From Neisseria leonii (GTDB taxonomy: Bacteria; Pseudomonadota; Gammaproteobacteria; Burkholderiales; Neisseriaceae): a DNA stretch of 64,000 bases. Location of the stretch: assembly GCF_028776105.2 (NCBI RefSeq), contig NZ_CP145606.1, positions 124,001 through 188,000 on the forward strand. Reading direction: 5' to 3'. The notes below the pieces were generated by a model. That model worked only from the letters and a program-made list of their open reading frames with translations, was not told where the DNA came from and searched no databases. The stretch's first letter is position 1. Each line of letters starts with the position of its first letter. A program made the translations under genes and the position numbers. This document shows, piece by piece, positions 9,912-20,826 of this stretch.

Positions 9912-12665
9912 TTACAGCGTACGTGCCACTTCGACAATGTCGAAGCATTCGAGCTGGTCGCCTTCCATGATTTCGTTGTAGCCCTTAATCATCAGGCCGC
10001 ACTCAAAGCCCATGCGCACTTCTTTGACATCGTCTTTGAAGCGTTTGAGCGAAGCGAGTTCGCCGGTATGGATGACGACATTGTTGCGGATCAGGCGGAT
10101 ATGGCTGTCGCGCTTGACGACACCGTCCGTTACCATACAGCCGGCAATATTGCCCACTTTGGAGACGCTGATGACCTGGCGGATTTCCACCGTGCCGGTA
10201 ATCTGCTCTTTTTCTTCCGGTGCCAGCATGCCGCTCATGGCCGCTTTCACATCGTCGATGGCATCGTAGATGATATTGTAGTAGCGGATTTCCACATCTT
10301 CGGTTTCGGCCAGTTTGCGCGCGGAAGCATCGGCGCGCACATTGAAGCCGATGATGAACGCGCCCGAAGCAATCGCCAGATTGACATCGCTCTCGGTGAT
10401 GCCGCCCACACCGCTGTGCAGCACATTGACTTTGATTTCGTCGGTGGACAGTTTTTGCAGGCTGCCTGCCAAGGCTTCGTACGAACCCTGTACGTCGGCT
10501 TTGATGATGACGGCCAGATTCTGTGCCTGTCCTTCGCCCATATTGCTGAACATATTCTCCAGCTTGGCGGCCTGCTGTTTGGCCAGACGCACATCGCGGA
10601 ATTTGCCTTGGCGGAACAGGGCGATTTCGCGTGCTTTTTTCTCGTCGGCCAGTACCATCGCATCTTCGCCGGCGTTGGGTACGTCGGACAAGCCCAGGAT
10701 TTCCACGGGGATGGACGGACCGGCTTCGTTAATCGGTTTGCCGTTTTCGTCCATCATGGCGCGTACTTTGCCGAACGCGGTACCGGCCAGCAGCATATCG
10801 CCTTTTTTCAGCGTGCCGCTCTGTACCAGCAGCGTGGCGACCGCACCGCGGCCTTTGTCCAGACGCGCTTCCACAATGATGCCTTTGGCAGGCGCATCGA
10901 CGGGTGCGGTCAGCTCCAACACTTCCGCTTCCAGTAAGACGGCTTCGAGCAGTTTGTCGATGTTGGTACCCTGTTTGGCCGAAACGTCGATAAACTGGGT
11001 TTCGCCGCCCCAGTCGTCGGGAATCACTTCATGCTGGGTCAATTCTTGGCGGATACGCTCGGGGTTGGCCGAATCTTTGTCGATTTTGTTCACGGCCACG
11101 ACAATCGGCACACCTGCCGCTTTGGCATGGGCAATCGCCTCGATGGTTTGCGGCATCACGCCGTCGTCGGCGGCTACCACCAGAATCACGATGTCGGTGG
11201 CTTTCGCACCGCGCGCGCGCATGGCGGTAAAGGCTTCGTGGCCCGGCGTATCGAGGAAGGTAACCACGCCTTTGGGGGTTTCCACATGGTAGGCACCGAT
11301 ATGCTGGGTAATGCCGCCTGCTTCGCCCTGTACCACTTTGGCGCGGCGGATATAGTCGAGCAGCGAGGTTTTACCGTGATCGACGTGGCCCATCACTGTT
11401 ACCACCGGCGGACGGCTGAACTGTTCGGCATGGCTGATTTCGGCACCGTCCTCCAAGAAGGCTTCGGGATCGTCGGCCGCCGCCGGTTTGCCGATGTGGC
11501 CGAGTTCTTCCACCACAATCAGGGCGGTGTCTTGGTCGATGGACTGGTTGATGGTTACCATCATGCCCATTTTCATCAGGGCTTTGACGACTTCCACGCC
11601 TTTGACGGCCATTTTGTGTGCCAAATCGGCCACGGTGATGGTTTCGGGTACCAAGACTTCGTGCACCACCGGTTCGGTCGGTGCCTGGAAGGCGTGCTGG
11701 TTCGGTTCCAGTTTGAGTTTTTTGCCTTTTTTGCCGCCGCGCACACGGTCGTCGTCGCGGCCGCTGCGGGCATCTTTGCCGCCTTTGCCGCGTCCGCGTC
11801 CGCCGCGTGTGTCGGCATCGTCGCGGTTGTTGCGGCGGTCGTCTTTTTTGCGGCTGCCGCTGCTGGGGTTGGCACCGGTATTGGCGGCGGGGCGGGCGGC
11901 CGCTGCGGAAGAAAGCGGGGCTTTTTCGCTGGGTTTGGCCGAACGCGGTTCGGCTGTTTTGGCAGCGGCAGCGGCGCGGGCTTCTTCCTGTGCCTGCTTT
12001 TTGGCCGCTTCGCGGCGTGCCTGACGTTCCAGACGCTCCTGTTTTTCGCGCTGCAACTGTTCCTGCATGGCGCGCAGTTTGGCCGCGCGCTGTGCTTCTT
12101 CGTCGCGGGCGGCCTGTTCGGCGGCACTGACGACTTCTACCGGCTGCGGGGCAGGTGATTTTTTGTCGCGTCCTTTTTTGGCCGGTTTGGTTCCGGTTTC
12201 GAGCGCAGAGGCCGTCTGAATTTTGGTCTGTACCGCGTTTTGTCCGGTTTCGGCCGTTTGTCGGCGGGCGGCGGCTTCGGCGGCGGCCTTCGCTTCGGCT
12301 TCGGCACGTGCGGCGGCTTCCTGTTCGGCTGCTTTGGCTGCTTCGGCGGCGGCCCGGCGCGCGGCTTCTTCCGCCGCTTTGGCGGCCAGCTGCTCTTCTA
12401 CCGGAGGCACGACGACGCGGCGGCTGCGGCGGGTTTCGACCGATACGCCGGCGACGGTGGATTTTTCGGCTTTTTTACGGGTCAGACTGATGGTGCCGCT
12501 GCCGCTTGCCTTACGCAGGTGGGCCAGCAGCATTTCTTTGTCGGCGGCCGTGATTTCGTCGCCGCCGCTGTTTTTCCTGACACCGGCATTGGCCAGCTGT
12601 TCCAGCAGGCGTTCGACGGAGAGCTGCCGTTCGGCGGCGTATTGTTCGACTGTACTGTTACTCAT
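9912..12665 (-). CDS. infB: Translation initiation factor IF-2
   Basis: GTPase that brings fMet-tRNA to the 30S subunit. The 917-residue product has an IF2_N domain at the start, then a long low-complexity Ala/Lys/Arg/Glu-rich linker (about 85-320) and a second IF2_N (about 325-390). The G domain follows, with GHVDHGKT at about 426, DTPGHEAF and NKID, and then the C-terminal beta-barrel domains. It lies nine bases after nusA and is the last gene of rimP-nusA-infB. A DUS inside the linker region (about 12209) encodes IQTAS. No internal second start was assigned, although IF2-beta forms exist in E. coli. Confidence 0.98.
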   Translation of the reverse strand: MSNSTVEQYAAERQLSVERLLEQLANAGVRKNSGGDEITAADKEMLLAHLRKASGSGTISLTRKKAEKSTVAGVSVETRRSRRVVVPPVEEQLAAKAAEEAARRAAAEAAKAAEQEAAARAEAEAKAAAEAAARRQTAETGQNAVQTKIQTASALETGTKPAKKGRDKKSPAPQPVEVVSAAEQAARDEEAQRAAKLRAMQEQLQREKQERLERQARREAAKKQAQEEARAAAAAKTAEPRSAKPSEKAPLSSAAAARPAANTGANPSSGSRKKDDRRNNRDDADTRGGRGRGKGGKDARSGRDDDRVRGGKKGKKLKLEPNQHAFQAPTEPVVHEVLVPETITVADLAHKMAVKGVEVVKALMKMGMMVTINQSIDQDTALIVVEELGHIGKPAAADDPEAFLEDGAEISHAEQFSRPPVVTVMGHVDHGKTSLLDYIRRAKVVQGEAGGITQHIGAYHVETPKGVVTFLDTPGHEAFTAMRARGAKATDIVILVVAADDGVMPQTIEAIAHAKAAGVPIVVAVNKIDKDSANPERIRQELTQHEVIPDDWGGETQFIDVSAKQGTNIDKLLEAVLLEAEVLELTAPVDAPAKGIIVEARLDKGRGAVATLLVQSGTLKKGDMLLAGTAFGKVRAMMDENGKPINEAGPSIPVEILGLSDVPNAGEDAMVLADEKKAREIALFRQGKFRDVRLAKQQAAKLENMFSNMGEGQAQNLAVIIKADVQGSYEALAGSLQKLSTDEIKVNVLHSGVGGITESDVNLAIASGAFIIGFNVRADASARKLAETEDVEIRYYNIIYDAIDDVKAAMSGMLAPEEKEQITGTVEIRQVISVSKVGNIAGCMVTDGVVKRDSHIRLIRNNVVIHTGELASLKRFKDDVKEVRMGFECGLMIKGYNEIMEGDQLECFDIVEVARTL

Positions 12666-12674
12666 GTGTCCCCC

Positions 12675-14168
12675 TTAGTTTTCTTCCGCAAACCAGTGTG
12701 CGCGGGCGGCCAGTATCACTTGTTCGGCCTGTTTGGCCTCTACGCCGGTCAGTTCGATTAATTCGTCGACGGACAGTTCGGCCAGGTCGTCGCGCGTGAT
12801 GATGCCTGCCTGTGCCAGATCGCGCAGCATATCCTGATCCACACCTTCGAGCGTACGCAGGTCTTCGGCTACGTTTTCCAGTTTTTCTTCTGATGTGATG
12901 GCCAAAGTGAGAATGGCATCGCGGGCACGGTTGCGCAGCAGTTCGACGGTGTCGTCGTCAAAACCGATTTCGGCCAATTCTTCCGCCGGTACATAGGCGA
13001 TTTCTTCCAGTGAGGCAAAGCCTTCCTGCACCAGTACGCCGGCGGTTTCGTCGTCTACGTTCAGGTGTTCGGTAAACAGGCCGCGCAGGGCGGTATCTTC
13101 GGCCTCGTGGCGCTCCTGCGCTTCGGCAACGGTCATGATGTTGAGCTGCCAGCCGGTCAGGTCGGCGGCCAGCCGTACGTTTTGGCCGCCTTTGCCGATG
13201 GCCAGTGCCAGTTGGTCTTCGGCAACGATGACATCGACGGCGTGGTTGTCTTCGTCAATCACGATGCGGCTGACTTCGGCGGGCGACAGGGCGTTGATGA
13301 CAAATTGGGCGGTTTCGGGCGACCACAGCACGACATCGATGCGTTCGCCGCCGATTTCGTTGGTTACGGCATTGACGCGGCTGCCGCGCACGCCGATACA
13401 GGTTCCCTGCGGATCGATGCGCGGGTCGTTGGCTTTGACGGCGATTTTGGCACGGTGGCCGGGATCGCGCGCCACTTCTTTGATTTCCAAAAGGCCGTCT
13501 GAAATCTCGGGCACTTCCTGCTCGAACAGTTTGGCCAGAAATTCGCGCGAGGTGCGGCTCAGAATGACTTGTTTGCGGCCGGAGTTGCCGATTTCGTCCA
13601 CGCGCAGGAAGAGGGCGCGGACGCGGTCGCCGTTGCGGAAGTTTTCGCGCGCAATGGACTGGTCGCGCGGAATCAGGGCATCGAGTTTGCCCAGTTCGAC
13701 AATGATACCGTGGCGTTCGACGCGTTTGACCGTACCCATCACGATGTCTTCGCGCCGTTCGAGGAATTCGTTGAGGATTTTTTCGCGTTCGGCATCGCGG
13801 ATGCGTTGGAGAATGATTTGTTTGGCCGTTTGTGCGGCTTGGCGGCCGAAGCCTTCGTTTTCCAGCTGTTCTTCGTAATATTCGCCGATCTGAATGGCCG
13901 TGCCGGGAATTTCTTCCTGAATTTCTTCGATGGTTTTTTCGACGTCGGGGTAGGTGTAGTCTTCGTCGGCAACAATCAGCCAGCGGCGGAAGGTGCGGTA
14001 TTCGCCGGTGTGGCGGTCGATTTCGACGCGCACGTCCATATGTTCGCGGTCGGCTTTTTTCTTGGCCGCAGTAGACAGGGCGAATTCCAATGCGTCAAAC
14101 ACGACATCGGCATCTACGTTTTTTTCGCTGGCCAAGGCTTCGGCCAGCTGCAGCATTTCGCGACTCAT
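12675..14168 (-). CDS. nusA: Transcription termination/antitermination factor NusA
   Basis: RNA polymerase-binding factor that promotes pausing and hairpin-dependent termination. The 497-residue product has the N-terminal RNAP-binding domain (1-130), S1 (about 135-200), two KH domains (about 205-345) and two C-terminal acidic helix-hairpin repeats (about 365-420 and 440-490), as in E. coli. A DUS lies in the coding region near 13491. The gene follows rimP by 34 bases and precedes infB by 9. The leader of the operon contains a terminator on which NusA could act (see rimP leader). Confidence 0.98.
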   Translation of the reverse strand: MSREMLQLAEALASEKNVDADVVFDALEFALSTAAKKKADREHMDVRVEIDRHTGEYRTFRRWLIVADEDYTYPDVEKTIEEIQEEIPGTAIQIGEYYEEQLENEGFGRQAAQTAKQIILQRIRDAEREKILNEFLERREDIVMGTVKRVERHGIIVELGKLDALIPRDQSIARENFRNGDRVRALFLRVDEIGNSGRKQVILSRTSREFLAKLFEQEVPEISDGLLEIKEVARDPGHRAKIAVKANDPRIDPQGTCIGVRGSRVNAVTNEIGGERIDVVLWSPETAQFVINALSPAEVSRIVIDEDNHAVDVIVAEDQLALAIGKGGQNVRLAADLTGWQLNIMTVAEAQERHEAEDTALRGLFTEHLNVDDETAGVLVQEGFASLEEIAYVPAEELAEIGFDDDTVELLRNRARDAILTLAITSEEKLENVAEDLRTLEGVDQDMLRDLAQAGIITRDDLAELSVDELIELTGVEAKQAEQVILAARAHWFAEEN

Positions 14169-14202
14169 GGTCTGTTCTCCTTCATGGAAAAGGTATCTGG
14201 AT

Positions 14203-14634
14203 TTAGAATTTAAATTCGGGTTTCAGGCGTGCTTTGTCGATGTTGGACAATTCGATTTCGACGGTTTTGCCGTCGAACGACAGGCGCACGGTGTCGTTTT
14301 CGCAGCCTTCGATGCGGCCGATAAAGTTTTTCTGCCCGTCTACCGGCAGGCGGGTTTTGATTTTGGCCTCGCTGCCGCCGAAACGGACGAAATCCGCTGC
14401 TTTTTTCAGCGGACGGTCCAGGCCGGGGCTGGAAATTTCGAGGTTTTTATAGTCGATGTCTTCCACCATAAACAGGCGGCTCAAATGGTTGCTGACGTTG
14501 GCGCAGTCTTCGACGGTGATGCCGCCCTCTTTGTCGATAAAGACGCGCAGCGTACCTTGGGCGGTCAGTTCGTGATCGACCAGTTCGTAGCCCAAACCCG
14601 GCAGGGTTTTTTCTAAAAGGTTTTGGATATCCAA
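14203..14634 (-). CDS. rimP: Ribosome maturation factor RimP
   Basis: 30S subunit assembly factor, 143 residues, first gene of rimP-nusA-infB. The start is assigned to TTG at 14634 because it gives [19 protein letters not shown] directly after the initiator, matching the family. GGAG lies six bases ahead. The frame stays open to an ATG at 14682, but that would add 16 residues that overlap the leader terminator. A rare TTG start could keep RimP expression lower than its neighbours. Confidence 0.93.
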   Translation of the reverse strand: MDIQNLLEKTLPGLGYELVDHELTAQGTLRVFIDKEGGITVEDCANVSNHLSRLFMVEDIDYKNLEISSPGLDRPLKKAADFVRFGGSEAKIKTRLPVDGQKNFIGRIEGCENDTVRLSFDGKTVEIELSNIDKARLKPEFKF

Positions 14635-14649
14635 GAATGACTCCGTGAA

Positions 14650-14677
14650 AAACAAAAAAATGGCCCGGTGGCCATTT
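14650..14677 (-). terminator. Intrinsic terminator inside the rimP-nusA-infB leader
   Basis: On the minus strand AAATGGCC-ACCG-GGCCATTT forms an 8-bp stem with a 4-base loop and is followed by TTTTGTTTTT. It lies between the only good -10 and the rimP ribosome site, so transcripts must read through it to reach the operon. Confidence 0.72.
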
Positions 14678-14702
14678 CTCATGAAACTGAAAAATTGGCC
14701 GC

Positions 14703-14708
14703 ATTATA
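14703..14708 (-). promoter_or_regulatory. rimP-nusA-infB -10 (TATAAT)
   Basis: Perfect TATAAT on the minus strand. The -35 is weak (TTTTCT at 17 bp). The predicted start near 14696 gives a leader of about 60 bases. Confidence 0.6.
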
Positions 14709-14783
14709 GCGCGGGTGAGAAAAAAAGAAAAGTGTTGTTTTTCCGCAGTTTTATCCGGTACGGAAAATCGGGGTGCGGGTGTT

Positions 14784-14822
14784 TTCAGACGGCCTTTCCG
14801 GCCGGGCCCGGGGCCGTCTGAA
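14784..14822. terminator. Inverted DUS pair between rimP and serC
   Basis: TTCAGACGGCCT at 14784-14795 and GGGCCGTCTGAA at 14811-14822. It lies between divergent genes, so it ends no gene. The 319-base gap 14635-14953 otherwise holds the two promoters and the rimP leader. Confidence 0.6.
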
Positions 14823-14875
14823 AGCGGCGGTTGCGGATATAGTGCCGCAGTGCAACGGTATGCGGGTTTTCCGTC

Positions 14876-14905
14876 TTGCCCGTGGTGCGGCATCGGGGAT
14901 AGAAT
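14876..14905 (+). promoter_or_regulatory. serC promoter
   Basis: TTGCCC at 14876-14881, 18 bp, TAGAAT at 14900-14905. It ends 48 bases before the serC ATG. Confidence 0.5.
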
Positions 14906-14953
14906 CGGCGGCACGATTGGCGGTTTGCCGCGTTAAATAAAGAAAGATGCCTG

Positions 14954-16057
14954 ATGACAGCTCCGATTTACAATTTTTCCGCCGGGCCGGCCGTGCTGCC
15001 CGAGAGTGTGCTGCGCACCGCGCAAAGCGAGATGTTCGATTATAACGGTACGGGTTTTTCGGTGATGACGATGAGCCACCGTTCGGACGTGTTTGCCAGT
15101 ATTCTGTATCATGCCGAGCAGGATCTGCGTCAGCTGATGGGGATTCCCGACAATTATAAGGTATTGTTTTTGCAGGGCGGGGCGTCGGCGCAGTTTAATC
15201 AGGTGGTGATGAATTTTGCCGGCGGGTTCAGGCGGGTGGATTCGGTGGTAACAGGCAATTGGTCGAAAATCGCCCACAGTCAGATGGGAAAATTGTCCGA
15301 CTGCACCATTCATCTGGCGGCCGACGGCGGGCGCGATTACGCTTATACCGACCTGCCTCCGGTGGAATCTTGGGACATCGGCCGCGATTCGGCTTTTGTG
15401 CATTTTGTGATTAACGAAACGGTGCACGGCCTGCAATACGGCGAAGTACCGAAGCTGGGGGCGGATATGCCGCCGCTGGTGTGCGATATGTCGTCTGAAA
15501 TTCTGTCGCGGCGCATCAATGTGGCCGATTTCGGCGTGATTTATGCGGGTGCGCAGAAAAATATCGGCCCTTCGGGCGCAACGATTGTGATTATCCGCGA
15601 GGATTTGCTCGACCGCTGTTCCGACCGTATTCCCGATGTGTGGAACTACCGTTCGCATGTTCAGAAGCAGGGTATGTACAATACGCCGGCCACTTATCCG
15701 ATTTATATTGCGGGGCTGGTGTTCCGTTGGTTGCAGTCGCAGGGCGGGGTGCGCCAGATGGAAACCGTCAATACGCTGAAAGCGAAAACGCTTTATGAGG
15801 CCATCGATTCGAGCGGCGGGTTTTACCGCAATCCCGTCCATCCGGACGCGCGCTCAAAAATGAATGTGATTTTTTCCACCGGTAACGCGGATTTGGACGA
15901 GCGGTTTGCCCAGGAATCGACCACGCGCGGCTTGCAGCTTTTGCGTGGTTATAAATCGCTGGGCGGTATGCGCGCCAGTATTTACAACGCGATGCCGCTT
16001 CAAGGTGTGGAAGCACTGATTGATTTTATGGCCGAGTTCCAGCGGCGTTACGGCTGA
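14954..16057 (+). CDS. serC: Phosphoserine aminotransferase
   Basis: PLP enzyme converting 3-phosphohydroxypyruvate to phosphoserine in serine synthesis. It also acts in pyridoxine synthesis. The 367-residue product begins with the typical YNFSAGPAVLPESVL. The PLP lysine is in GVIYAGAQKNIGPSG (Lys about 198). The C-terminal GGMRASIYNAMP is conserved. It is monocistronic, convergent with trpD across a strong bidirectional terminator. Confidence 0.97.
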   Translation: MTAPIYNFSAGPAVLPESVLRTAQSEMFDYNGTGFSVMTMSHRSDVFASILYHAEQDLRQLMGIPDNYKVLFLQGGASAQFNQVVMNFAGGFRRVDSVVTGNWSKIAHSQMGKLSDCTIHLAADGGRDYAYTDLPPVESWDIGRDSAFVHFVINETVHGLQYGEVPKLGADMPPLVCDMSSEILSRRINVADFGVIYAGAQKNIGPSGATIVIIREDLLDRCSDRIPDVWNYRSHVQKQGMYNTPATYPIYIAGLVFRWLQSQGGVRQMETVNTLKAKTLYEAIDSSGGFYRNPVHPDARSKMNVIFSTGNADLDERFAQESTTRGLQLLRGYKSLGGMRASIYNAMPLQGVEALIDFMAEFQRRYG

Positions 16058-16069
16058 GCGGCAGTGTGA

Positions 16070-16108
16070 AAAAATCCTTATCCGCCGCCATCGGATAAGG
16101 ATTTTTTG
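16070..16108. terminator. Bidirectional terminator between serC and trpD
   Basis: AAAATCCTTATCCG...CGGATAAGGATTTTTT is a 12-bp stem with A and T runs on both sides, serving both convergent genes. A DUS follows at 16111. Confidence 0.88.
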
Positions 16109-16132
16109 TTTTCAGACGGCCTATTTCCTATT

Positions 16133-17173
16133 TTAGGAATGGGCGGCGGCTGTTGCGCGGTTGGTGTCGATAAATTTCTGTTGTGCGGCGCGGGCGCGGC
16201 CGCTGTCCAGCGCGTCGGCCGCCAGCTGCACGCCGTGTGCCAAATCGACGGCCACATTGCCCGCATAAAGGGCGGCGGCGGCGTTGAGCAGCACGATGTC
16301 GCGAGCCGCGCCGGTTTCGCCGGCCAGAACGCGGTTCATCATATCCAGCGATGCCCGGCCGTTTTCGACTTTAATCGCGTTTAAATCGGGATAAACCGGC
16401 AGGCCGAAATCGGCGGGGGAAATATCGTATTCGCGTATCGTGCCGTTTTTCAGTTCGGCGATGCGGCTGTTGCCGGTCACGGTGATTTCGTCCAAGCCGT
16501 CGCTGCCGTGCACCACCAGCGCGTGATGCGAACCCAGTTGTTGGAGGACGCGGCACAAGATGCCGCACAAATCGATGTGGAATACGCCGAGAAGCTGGTT
16601 GGGCGCACCGGCGGGGTTGGTCAGCGGGCCGAGAATATTGAAAATGCTGCGGAAACCGAGCGAACGGCGCACGGGGGCGACGTGGCGCATGGCGCTGTGA
16701 TGGTTGGGGGCAAACATAAAGCCGATGCCGCAATCGTCAATGCTGCGGGCAATCTGTTCGGGCGTGCGGTTTAAATCCGCGCCCATCGCTTCAATCACAT
16801 CGGCCGCGCCGCTGGACGAAGAAACCGAACGCCCGCCGTGTTTGGCGACTTTGGCTCCGGCGGCCGCCGCGACAAACATCACGGTGGTGGAAATATTGAA
16901 GGTGCGCGCCCCGTCGCCGCCCGTGCCGACAATGTCCACCAGATTGGCGGTGTCGGCTGCCGGCACCGGTGCGGCAAATTCGCGCATCACGGCGGCGGCG
17001 GCGGCGATTTCCGATACGGTTTCCACTTTGATGCGCAGGCCGGTGAGAATGGCGGCAATCTGCTCGGGCGGGACTTCGCCGCGCATGATTTGGCGCATCA
17101 GGTCGGTCATTTCGTCGTGGAACAGTTCGTTGTTGTCGATCAGGCGGGCGATGGCCTGTTGCGGCGTAATCAT
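16133..17173 (-). CDS. trpD: Anthranilate phosphoribosyltransferase
   Basis: Joins anthranilate to PRPP, the second step of tryptophan synthesis. The 346-residue product has the PRPP-binding [17 protein letters not shown] (about 84-100), [21 protein letters not shown] and the [14 protein letters not shown] motif. It follows trpG by 53 bases; a DUS hairpin between the two could make TrpD levels lower. It is a separate protein, not fused to TrpG as in enterics. Confidence 0.97.
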   Translation of the reverse strand: MITPQQAIARLIDNNELFHDEMTDLMRQIMRGEVPPEQIAAILTGLRIKVETVSEIAAAAAVMREFAAPVPAADTANLVDIVGTGGDGARTFNISTTVMFVAAAAGAKVAKHGGRSVSSSSGAADVIEAMGADLNRTPEQIARSIDDCGIGFMFAPNHHSAMRHVAPVRRSLGFRSIFNILGPLTNPAGAPNQLLGVFHIDLCGILCRVLQQLGSHHALVVHGSDGLDEITVTGNSRIAELKNGTIREYDISPADFGLPVYPDLNAIKVENGRASLDMMNRVLAGETGAARDIVLLNAAAALYAGNVAVDLAHGVQLAADALDSGRARAAQQKFIDTNRATAAAHS

Positions 17174-17201
17174 GGGTTTCCTTAATTAAAATTAATCGGT
17201 T

Positions 17202-17240
17202 TTCAGACGGCCTCGGCAACGGCTGTTTATGCCGTCTGAA
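17202..17240. terminator. DUS pair between trpG and trpD, overlapping the trpG stop
   Basis: TTCAGACGGCCT at 17202-17213 and ATGCCGTCTGAA at 17229-17240. The right copy supplies the last codons and part of the stop of trpG (FQTA-stop). Confidence 0.6.
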
Positions 17241-17811
17241 AAGCGGCAAATTCCTGCAAAAAGTTGTCCAGCATATCGTGGCCGTGTTCGGTGAGCAGGG
17301 CTTCGGGGTGGAACTGTACACCTTCGACAGGCAGGGTTTTGTGGCGCACGCCCATGATTTCGCCGTCTTCCGTCCATGCAGTGATGTCGAGGCAGTCGGG
17401 CAGGGTGGCGCGTTCGATGACGAGGCTGTGGTAGCGCGTGCAGGTAACGGGGTCGGGCAGGTGGCGGAACATGCCTGTGCCGTGGTGGAAAACGGGCGAA
17501 ACTTTGCCGTGCATCAGGGTTTGTGCGCGGACAATCCGGCCGCCGAAGGCTTCGCCTATGGTTTGATGGCCGAGGCATACGCCTAAAATCGGCAGTTTAC
17601 CCGCGAAATGGCGCATGGCGGACACGGAAATCCCCGCCTCTTTCGGCGAGCAGGGGCCGGGGCCGATAACCAGATATTGCGGTTTGAGTGCGGCAATTTC
17701 GTCTAAGGTAATGTCGTCGTTGCGCCGCACCTGTACTTCCTGACCGAGTTCGGCGAAATATTGGACGATGTTGTAGGTGAAGCTGTCGTAGTTGTCGATA
17801 AAAAGCAGCAT
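17227..17811 (-). CDS. trpG: Anthranilate synthase component II (glutamine amidotransferase)
   Basis: Supplies ammonia from glutamine to TrpE, and may also serve aminodeoxychorismate synthase. The 194-residue class I amidotransferase has [11 protein letters not shown] at 4-14, the nucleophile Cys in LGVCLGHQ (about 76-83) and the HPE of the triad near the end (VQFHPEA). The ATG at 17811 is the start fitting the family. The C-terminal residues FQTA are encoded by a DUS. Operon trpG-trpD. Confidence 0.96.
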   Translation of the reverse strand: MLLFIDNYDSFTYNIVQYFAELGQEVQVRRNDDITLDEIAALKPQYLVIGPGPCSPKEAGISVSAMRHFAGKLPILGVCLGHQTIGEAFGGRIVRAQTLMHGKVSPVFHHGTGMFRHLPDPVTCTRYHSLVIERATLPDCLDITAWTEDGEIMGVRHKTLPVEGVQFHPEALLTEHGHDMLDNFLQEFAAFQTA

Positions 17812-18096
17812 GGTGTGAACGTATTCGGGTTGGCAGGGGCGGCCGTGATGCCGCGAAGGCAGAAAGCATATACGCGGGTGCGGCCGGTTCGGCATCATGG
17901 CATAAATCCTTTTTTTCTGCCAGTCTGCCGCAGCGGCCGTTTTCAGACGGCCTGCGGTTCGGGCGGGTGGGGGATGCGGACGGGCGGCATGGCGGTCGGG
18001 CAGATGTTGCCGAATTTGAAAGTTGTGGGTGTCGGGCGTAATAAAACCGCCGCATGGGCGGCGGTCCGGCAGGCTGTTTTCAGACGGCCTTGCGGG

Positions 18097-19905
18097 TCAG
18101 TCTTTCTTAAAGTGGCGGCGGCGTTCCTGCTCGCTCAGGTGGCGTTTGCGCAGGCGGATAGACTGCGGTGTGATTTCCACCAGTTCGTCGTCGTCGATAA
18201 ACTCCACCGCACTTTCCAGTGTCAGTTTAATCGGCGTGGTCAGGCGCACGGCTTCGTCGGTGCCGCTGGCGCGCACGTTGGTCAGTTTTTTGCCTTTCAG
18301 GGGGTTGACGACCAAATCGTTGTCGCGGCTGTGGATGCCGATAATCATGCCTTCGTAGATTTTCTCGCCGGGCGAGACAAACATACGGCCGCGGTCTTCC
18401 AGATTCCACAGTGCATAGGCCACCGCTTCGCCCTGTTCCTGAGAAATCAGTACGCCGTTGTGGCGGCCGGGCATATCGGGTTTTACGGGCGCGTAGTCGT
18501 CGAACACGTGGCTCATCAGGCCGGTGCCGCGCGTCATGGTCATAAATTCGCCCTGGAAACCGATCAGGCCGCGCGCGGGGATATGGTATTCGAGGCGGGT
18601 GCGGCCGTTGCCGTCGCTTTCCATATTGGTCAGCTCGCCGCGGCGGCGGCCGAGTTCTTCCATCACCGCGCCCTGGTTGTCGTCGGGTACGTCGACGGTC
18701 AGGTTTTCATACGGTTCGCATTTTTGGCCGCCGATGTCGCGGTATACCACACGCGGTTTGCCGACCGCCAGTTCGAAGCCTTCGCGGCGCATATTTTCCA
18801 GCAGAATCGTCAGATGCAGCTCGCCGCGGCCGGAAACGCGGAAAATATCCGCGTCGTCGGTGTCTTCCACGCGCAGGGCGACGTTGGTCAGCAGTTCTTT
18901 GTTCAGGCGGTCGCGGATCTGGCGCGAGGTAACGAATTTGCCTTCCGTGCCGGCCAGCGGGCTGGTGTTGACCATAAAGTCCATCGTCAGCGTGGGTTCG
19001 TCCACGCTCAGCATGGGCAGGCCGACGGGGTTTTCTTTGTCGGCGATGGTCACGCCGATGCCGATGTCTTCAATGCCGGAAATAATCACGATGTCGCCCG
19101 CTTCGGCTTCCTCCTGTGGTACGCGATCCAAGCCTTTGAAGCCCAAAAGCTGGTTGATGCGGCCTTGGGCAACCTGTTTGTCGTGGTTCATCACGGCAAC
19201 GGTTTGGCCGGGTTTGATGCGGCCGTTAAGAATACGGCCGATGCCTAAGCGGCCGGTGTAGTTGTCGTAGTCCAATTGTGAAATTTGCAGTTGCAGGGGT
19301 GCATCGGCATTGCCGCTGGGGGCGGGCGTGTGTTTCAGAATGGTTTCAAACAGCACGCGCATATCGGTTTCTTCGCCGTCCTCTTCCAGGCGGGCAAAGC
19401 CGCTCAAACCCGAAGCGTATACAATCGGGAAATCCAGCTGCTCGTCGGTGGCGCCCAGCGCGTCGAACAGTTCGAAAGTTTGGTCGATGACCCAGCTCGG
19501 ACGGGCGGAAGGTTTGTCGATTTTGTTAATCACTACAATGGGTTTCAAACCCAGTGCCAACGCTTTTTTGGTGACGAAGCGGGTTTGCGGCATCGGGCCT
19601 TCCTGTGCATCCACCAGCAGCACCACGCAATCGACCATGCCCAATACGCGTTCGACTTCGCCTCCGAAGTCGGCATGTCCGGGGGTGTCGACGATGTTGA
19701 TGTGGAAGCCTTCGTATTCGATGGCGGTGTTTTTGGCCAGAATGGTAATGCCGCGCTCTTTTTCCAAATCGTTGCTGTCCATCACGCGCTCGTCAACCTG
19801 CTGGTTTTCGCGGAATGTACCGCTCTGGCGAAGGAGTTGGTCTACCAGAGTGGTTTTGCCGTGGTCGACGTGGGCGATGATGGCGATGTTGCGGATTGCT
19901 TTCAT
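18097..19905 (-). CDS. typA: Ribosome-associated GTPase TypA/BipA
   Basis: Translational GTPase of the EF-G/LepA superfamily that helps 50S assembly and stress adaptation. The 602-residue product has the G domain at the N-terminus (AHVDHGKT at 11-18, [16 protein letters not shown]), then domains II, III and V, and the BipA-specific C-terminus with [12 protein letters not shown]. The start at 19905 follows a strong extended -10 by about 40 bases. It is monocistronic; a DUS lies just past the stop (18078). Confidence 0.97.
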   Translation of the reverse strand: MKAIRNIAIIAHVDHGKTTLVDQLLRQSGTFRENQQVDERVMDSNDLEKERGITILAKNTAIEYEGFHINIVDTPGHADFGGEVERVLGMVDCVVLLVDAQEGPMPQTRFVTKKALALGLKPIVVINKIDKPSARPSWVIDQTFELFDALGATDEQLDFPIVYASGLSGFARLEEDGEETDMRVLFETILKHTPAPSGNADAPLQLQISQLDYDNYTGRLGIGRILNGRIKPGQTVAVMNHDKQVAQGRINQLLGFKGLDRVPQEEAEAGDIVIISGIEDIGIGVTIADKENPVGLPMLSVDEPTLTMDFMVNTSPLAGTEGKFVTSRQIRDRLNKELLTNVALRVEDTDDADIFRVSGRGELHLTILLENMRREGFELAVGKPRVVYRDIGGQKCEPYENLTVDVPDDNQGAVMEELGRRRGELTNMESDGNGRTRLEYHIPARGLIGFQGEFMTMTRGTGLMSHVFDDYAPVKPDMPGRHNGVLISQEQGEAVAYALWNLEDRGRMFVSPGEKIYEGMIIGIHSRDNDLVVNPLKGKKLTNVRASGTDEAVRLTTPIKLTLESAVEFIDDDELVEITPQSIRLRKRHLSEQERRRHFKKD

Positions 19906-19943
19906 GAGAAAAATCTTGTGTTTGTAGTCAGTCAAAACGGGCA

Positions 19944-19952
19944 ATTATAACA
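19944..19952 (-). promoter_or_regulatory. typA extended -10 (TGTTATAAT)
   Basis: Perfect TATAAT (19949-19944) with TG one base ahead. There is no clear -35. The leader is about 30 bases. Confidence 0.62.
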
Positions 19953-20335
19953 TGGTGTGCGGAAAAATCCTGCGTCTTCGGCGGTAGGAAGACACGGGTT
20001 TGCAGAACAGTTTAAGTATTTGATCGGTTTTGCAAAAGATAATGGCTTGTATTTGGTTTCCGGTTGCGGCAGGCCGTCTGAAAACAGGCGGGTTAAAGGT
20101 TAAAGTGTGTAAATTAATTTTGCCGCTGCAAGCGTTTATCAGTTCTTTTTTGATTTGTTTTTGTTTTGCGACAAGGAGATAGCTTTCGGTTTGGATGGTC
20201 GGGCGGTGTTTTACTTGTGAGAACTATTTGTATTTTAAATAGAAAATTTGAAATAACCGTTTTTTTTTGAAAGAATGGCGCCGTTGCCGGTGAGCGGGTA
20301 TGCCGAAGCCGGAGATTGTTCAGAAAGGAAATGAA
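19950..20335. other. AT-rich intergenic region between typA and bfrA
   Basis: About 390 bases without a gene. It contains one DUS (AGGCCGTCTGAA at about 20071-20082). The AT-rich tract at 20217-20270 must hold the bfrA promoter, with TTGTGA near 20215 the best -35-like hexamer. No convincing Fur box could be matched by eye. Confidence 0.5.
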
Positions 20336-20800
20336 ATGCAAGGCGATAAAGCGGTGATTGATTATATGAATGAGTTGCTGGCGGGCGAACTGGCTGCACG
20401 CGACCAGTATTTTATCCATTCGCGTATGTATGCCGAATGGGGCTACAACAAGCTGTTTGCGCGTATCGGTCACGAAATGGAAGATGAAACCGGTCATGCC
20501 GAAGTGTTTATCCGCCGTATCCTGATGCTGGGCGGTACGCCGAATATGGTGCCGGCCAAAATGAATATCGGCACCGATGTGGTGTCCATGCTCAAAGCCG
20601 ATTTGAATACGGAATTGGAAGTGCAGGCCGCGCTGAAAAAAGGTATCAGGCTGTGTGAAGAGAAACAGGATTACGTTACCCGCGATCTGATGGTGGCGCA
20701 GCTGAAAGATACCGAAGAGGATCACGCGCACTGGCTGGAACAGCAATTACGCCTGATTGATTTGGTGGGCATTCAAAATTATCTGCAAAGCCAGCTGTAA
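20336..20800 (+). CDS. bfrA: Bacterioferritin subunit BfrA (ferroxidase type)
   Basis: Iron-storage subunit of 154 residues, four-helix ferritin fold. Glu18 (in LLAGE) and the later EXXH residues of the di-iron ferroxidase centre are present. The position of the haem-ligand Met52 of E. coli Bfr is Thr (EDETGHAEVF instead of DEMKHAD), so this subunit should oxidise iron but not bind haem. AAGGA precedes the ATG. It is followed after 26 bases by bfrB, with which it should form a mixed 24-mer as in the gonococcus. Confidence 0.95.
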   Translation: MQGDKAVIDYMNELLAGELAARDQYFIHSRMYAEWGYNKLFARIGHEMEDETGHAEVFIRRILMLGGTPNMVPAKMNIGTDVVSMLKADLNTELEVQAALKKGIRLCEEKQDYVTRDLMVAQLKDTEEDHAHWLEQQLRLIDLVGIQNYLQSQL

Positions 20801-20826
20801 GCAGGCCGTCTGAAAAGGAGTATATG

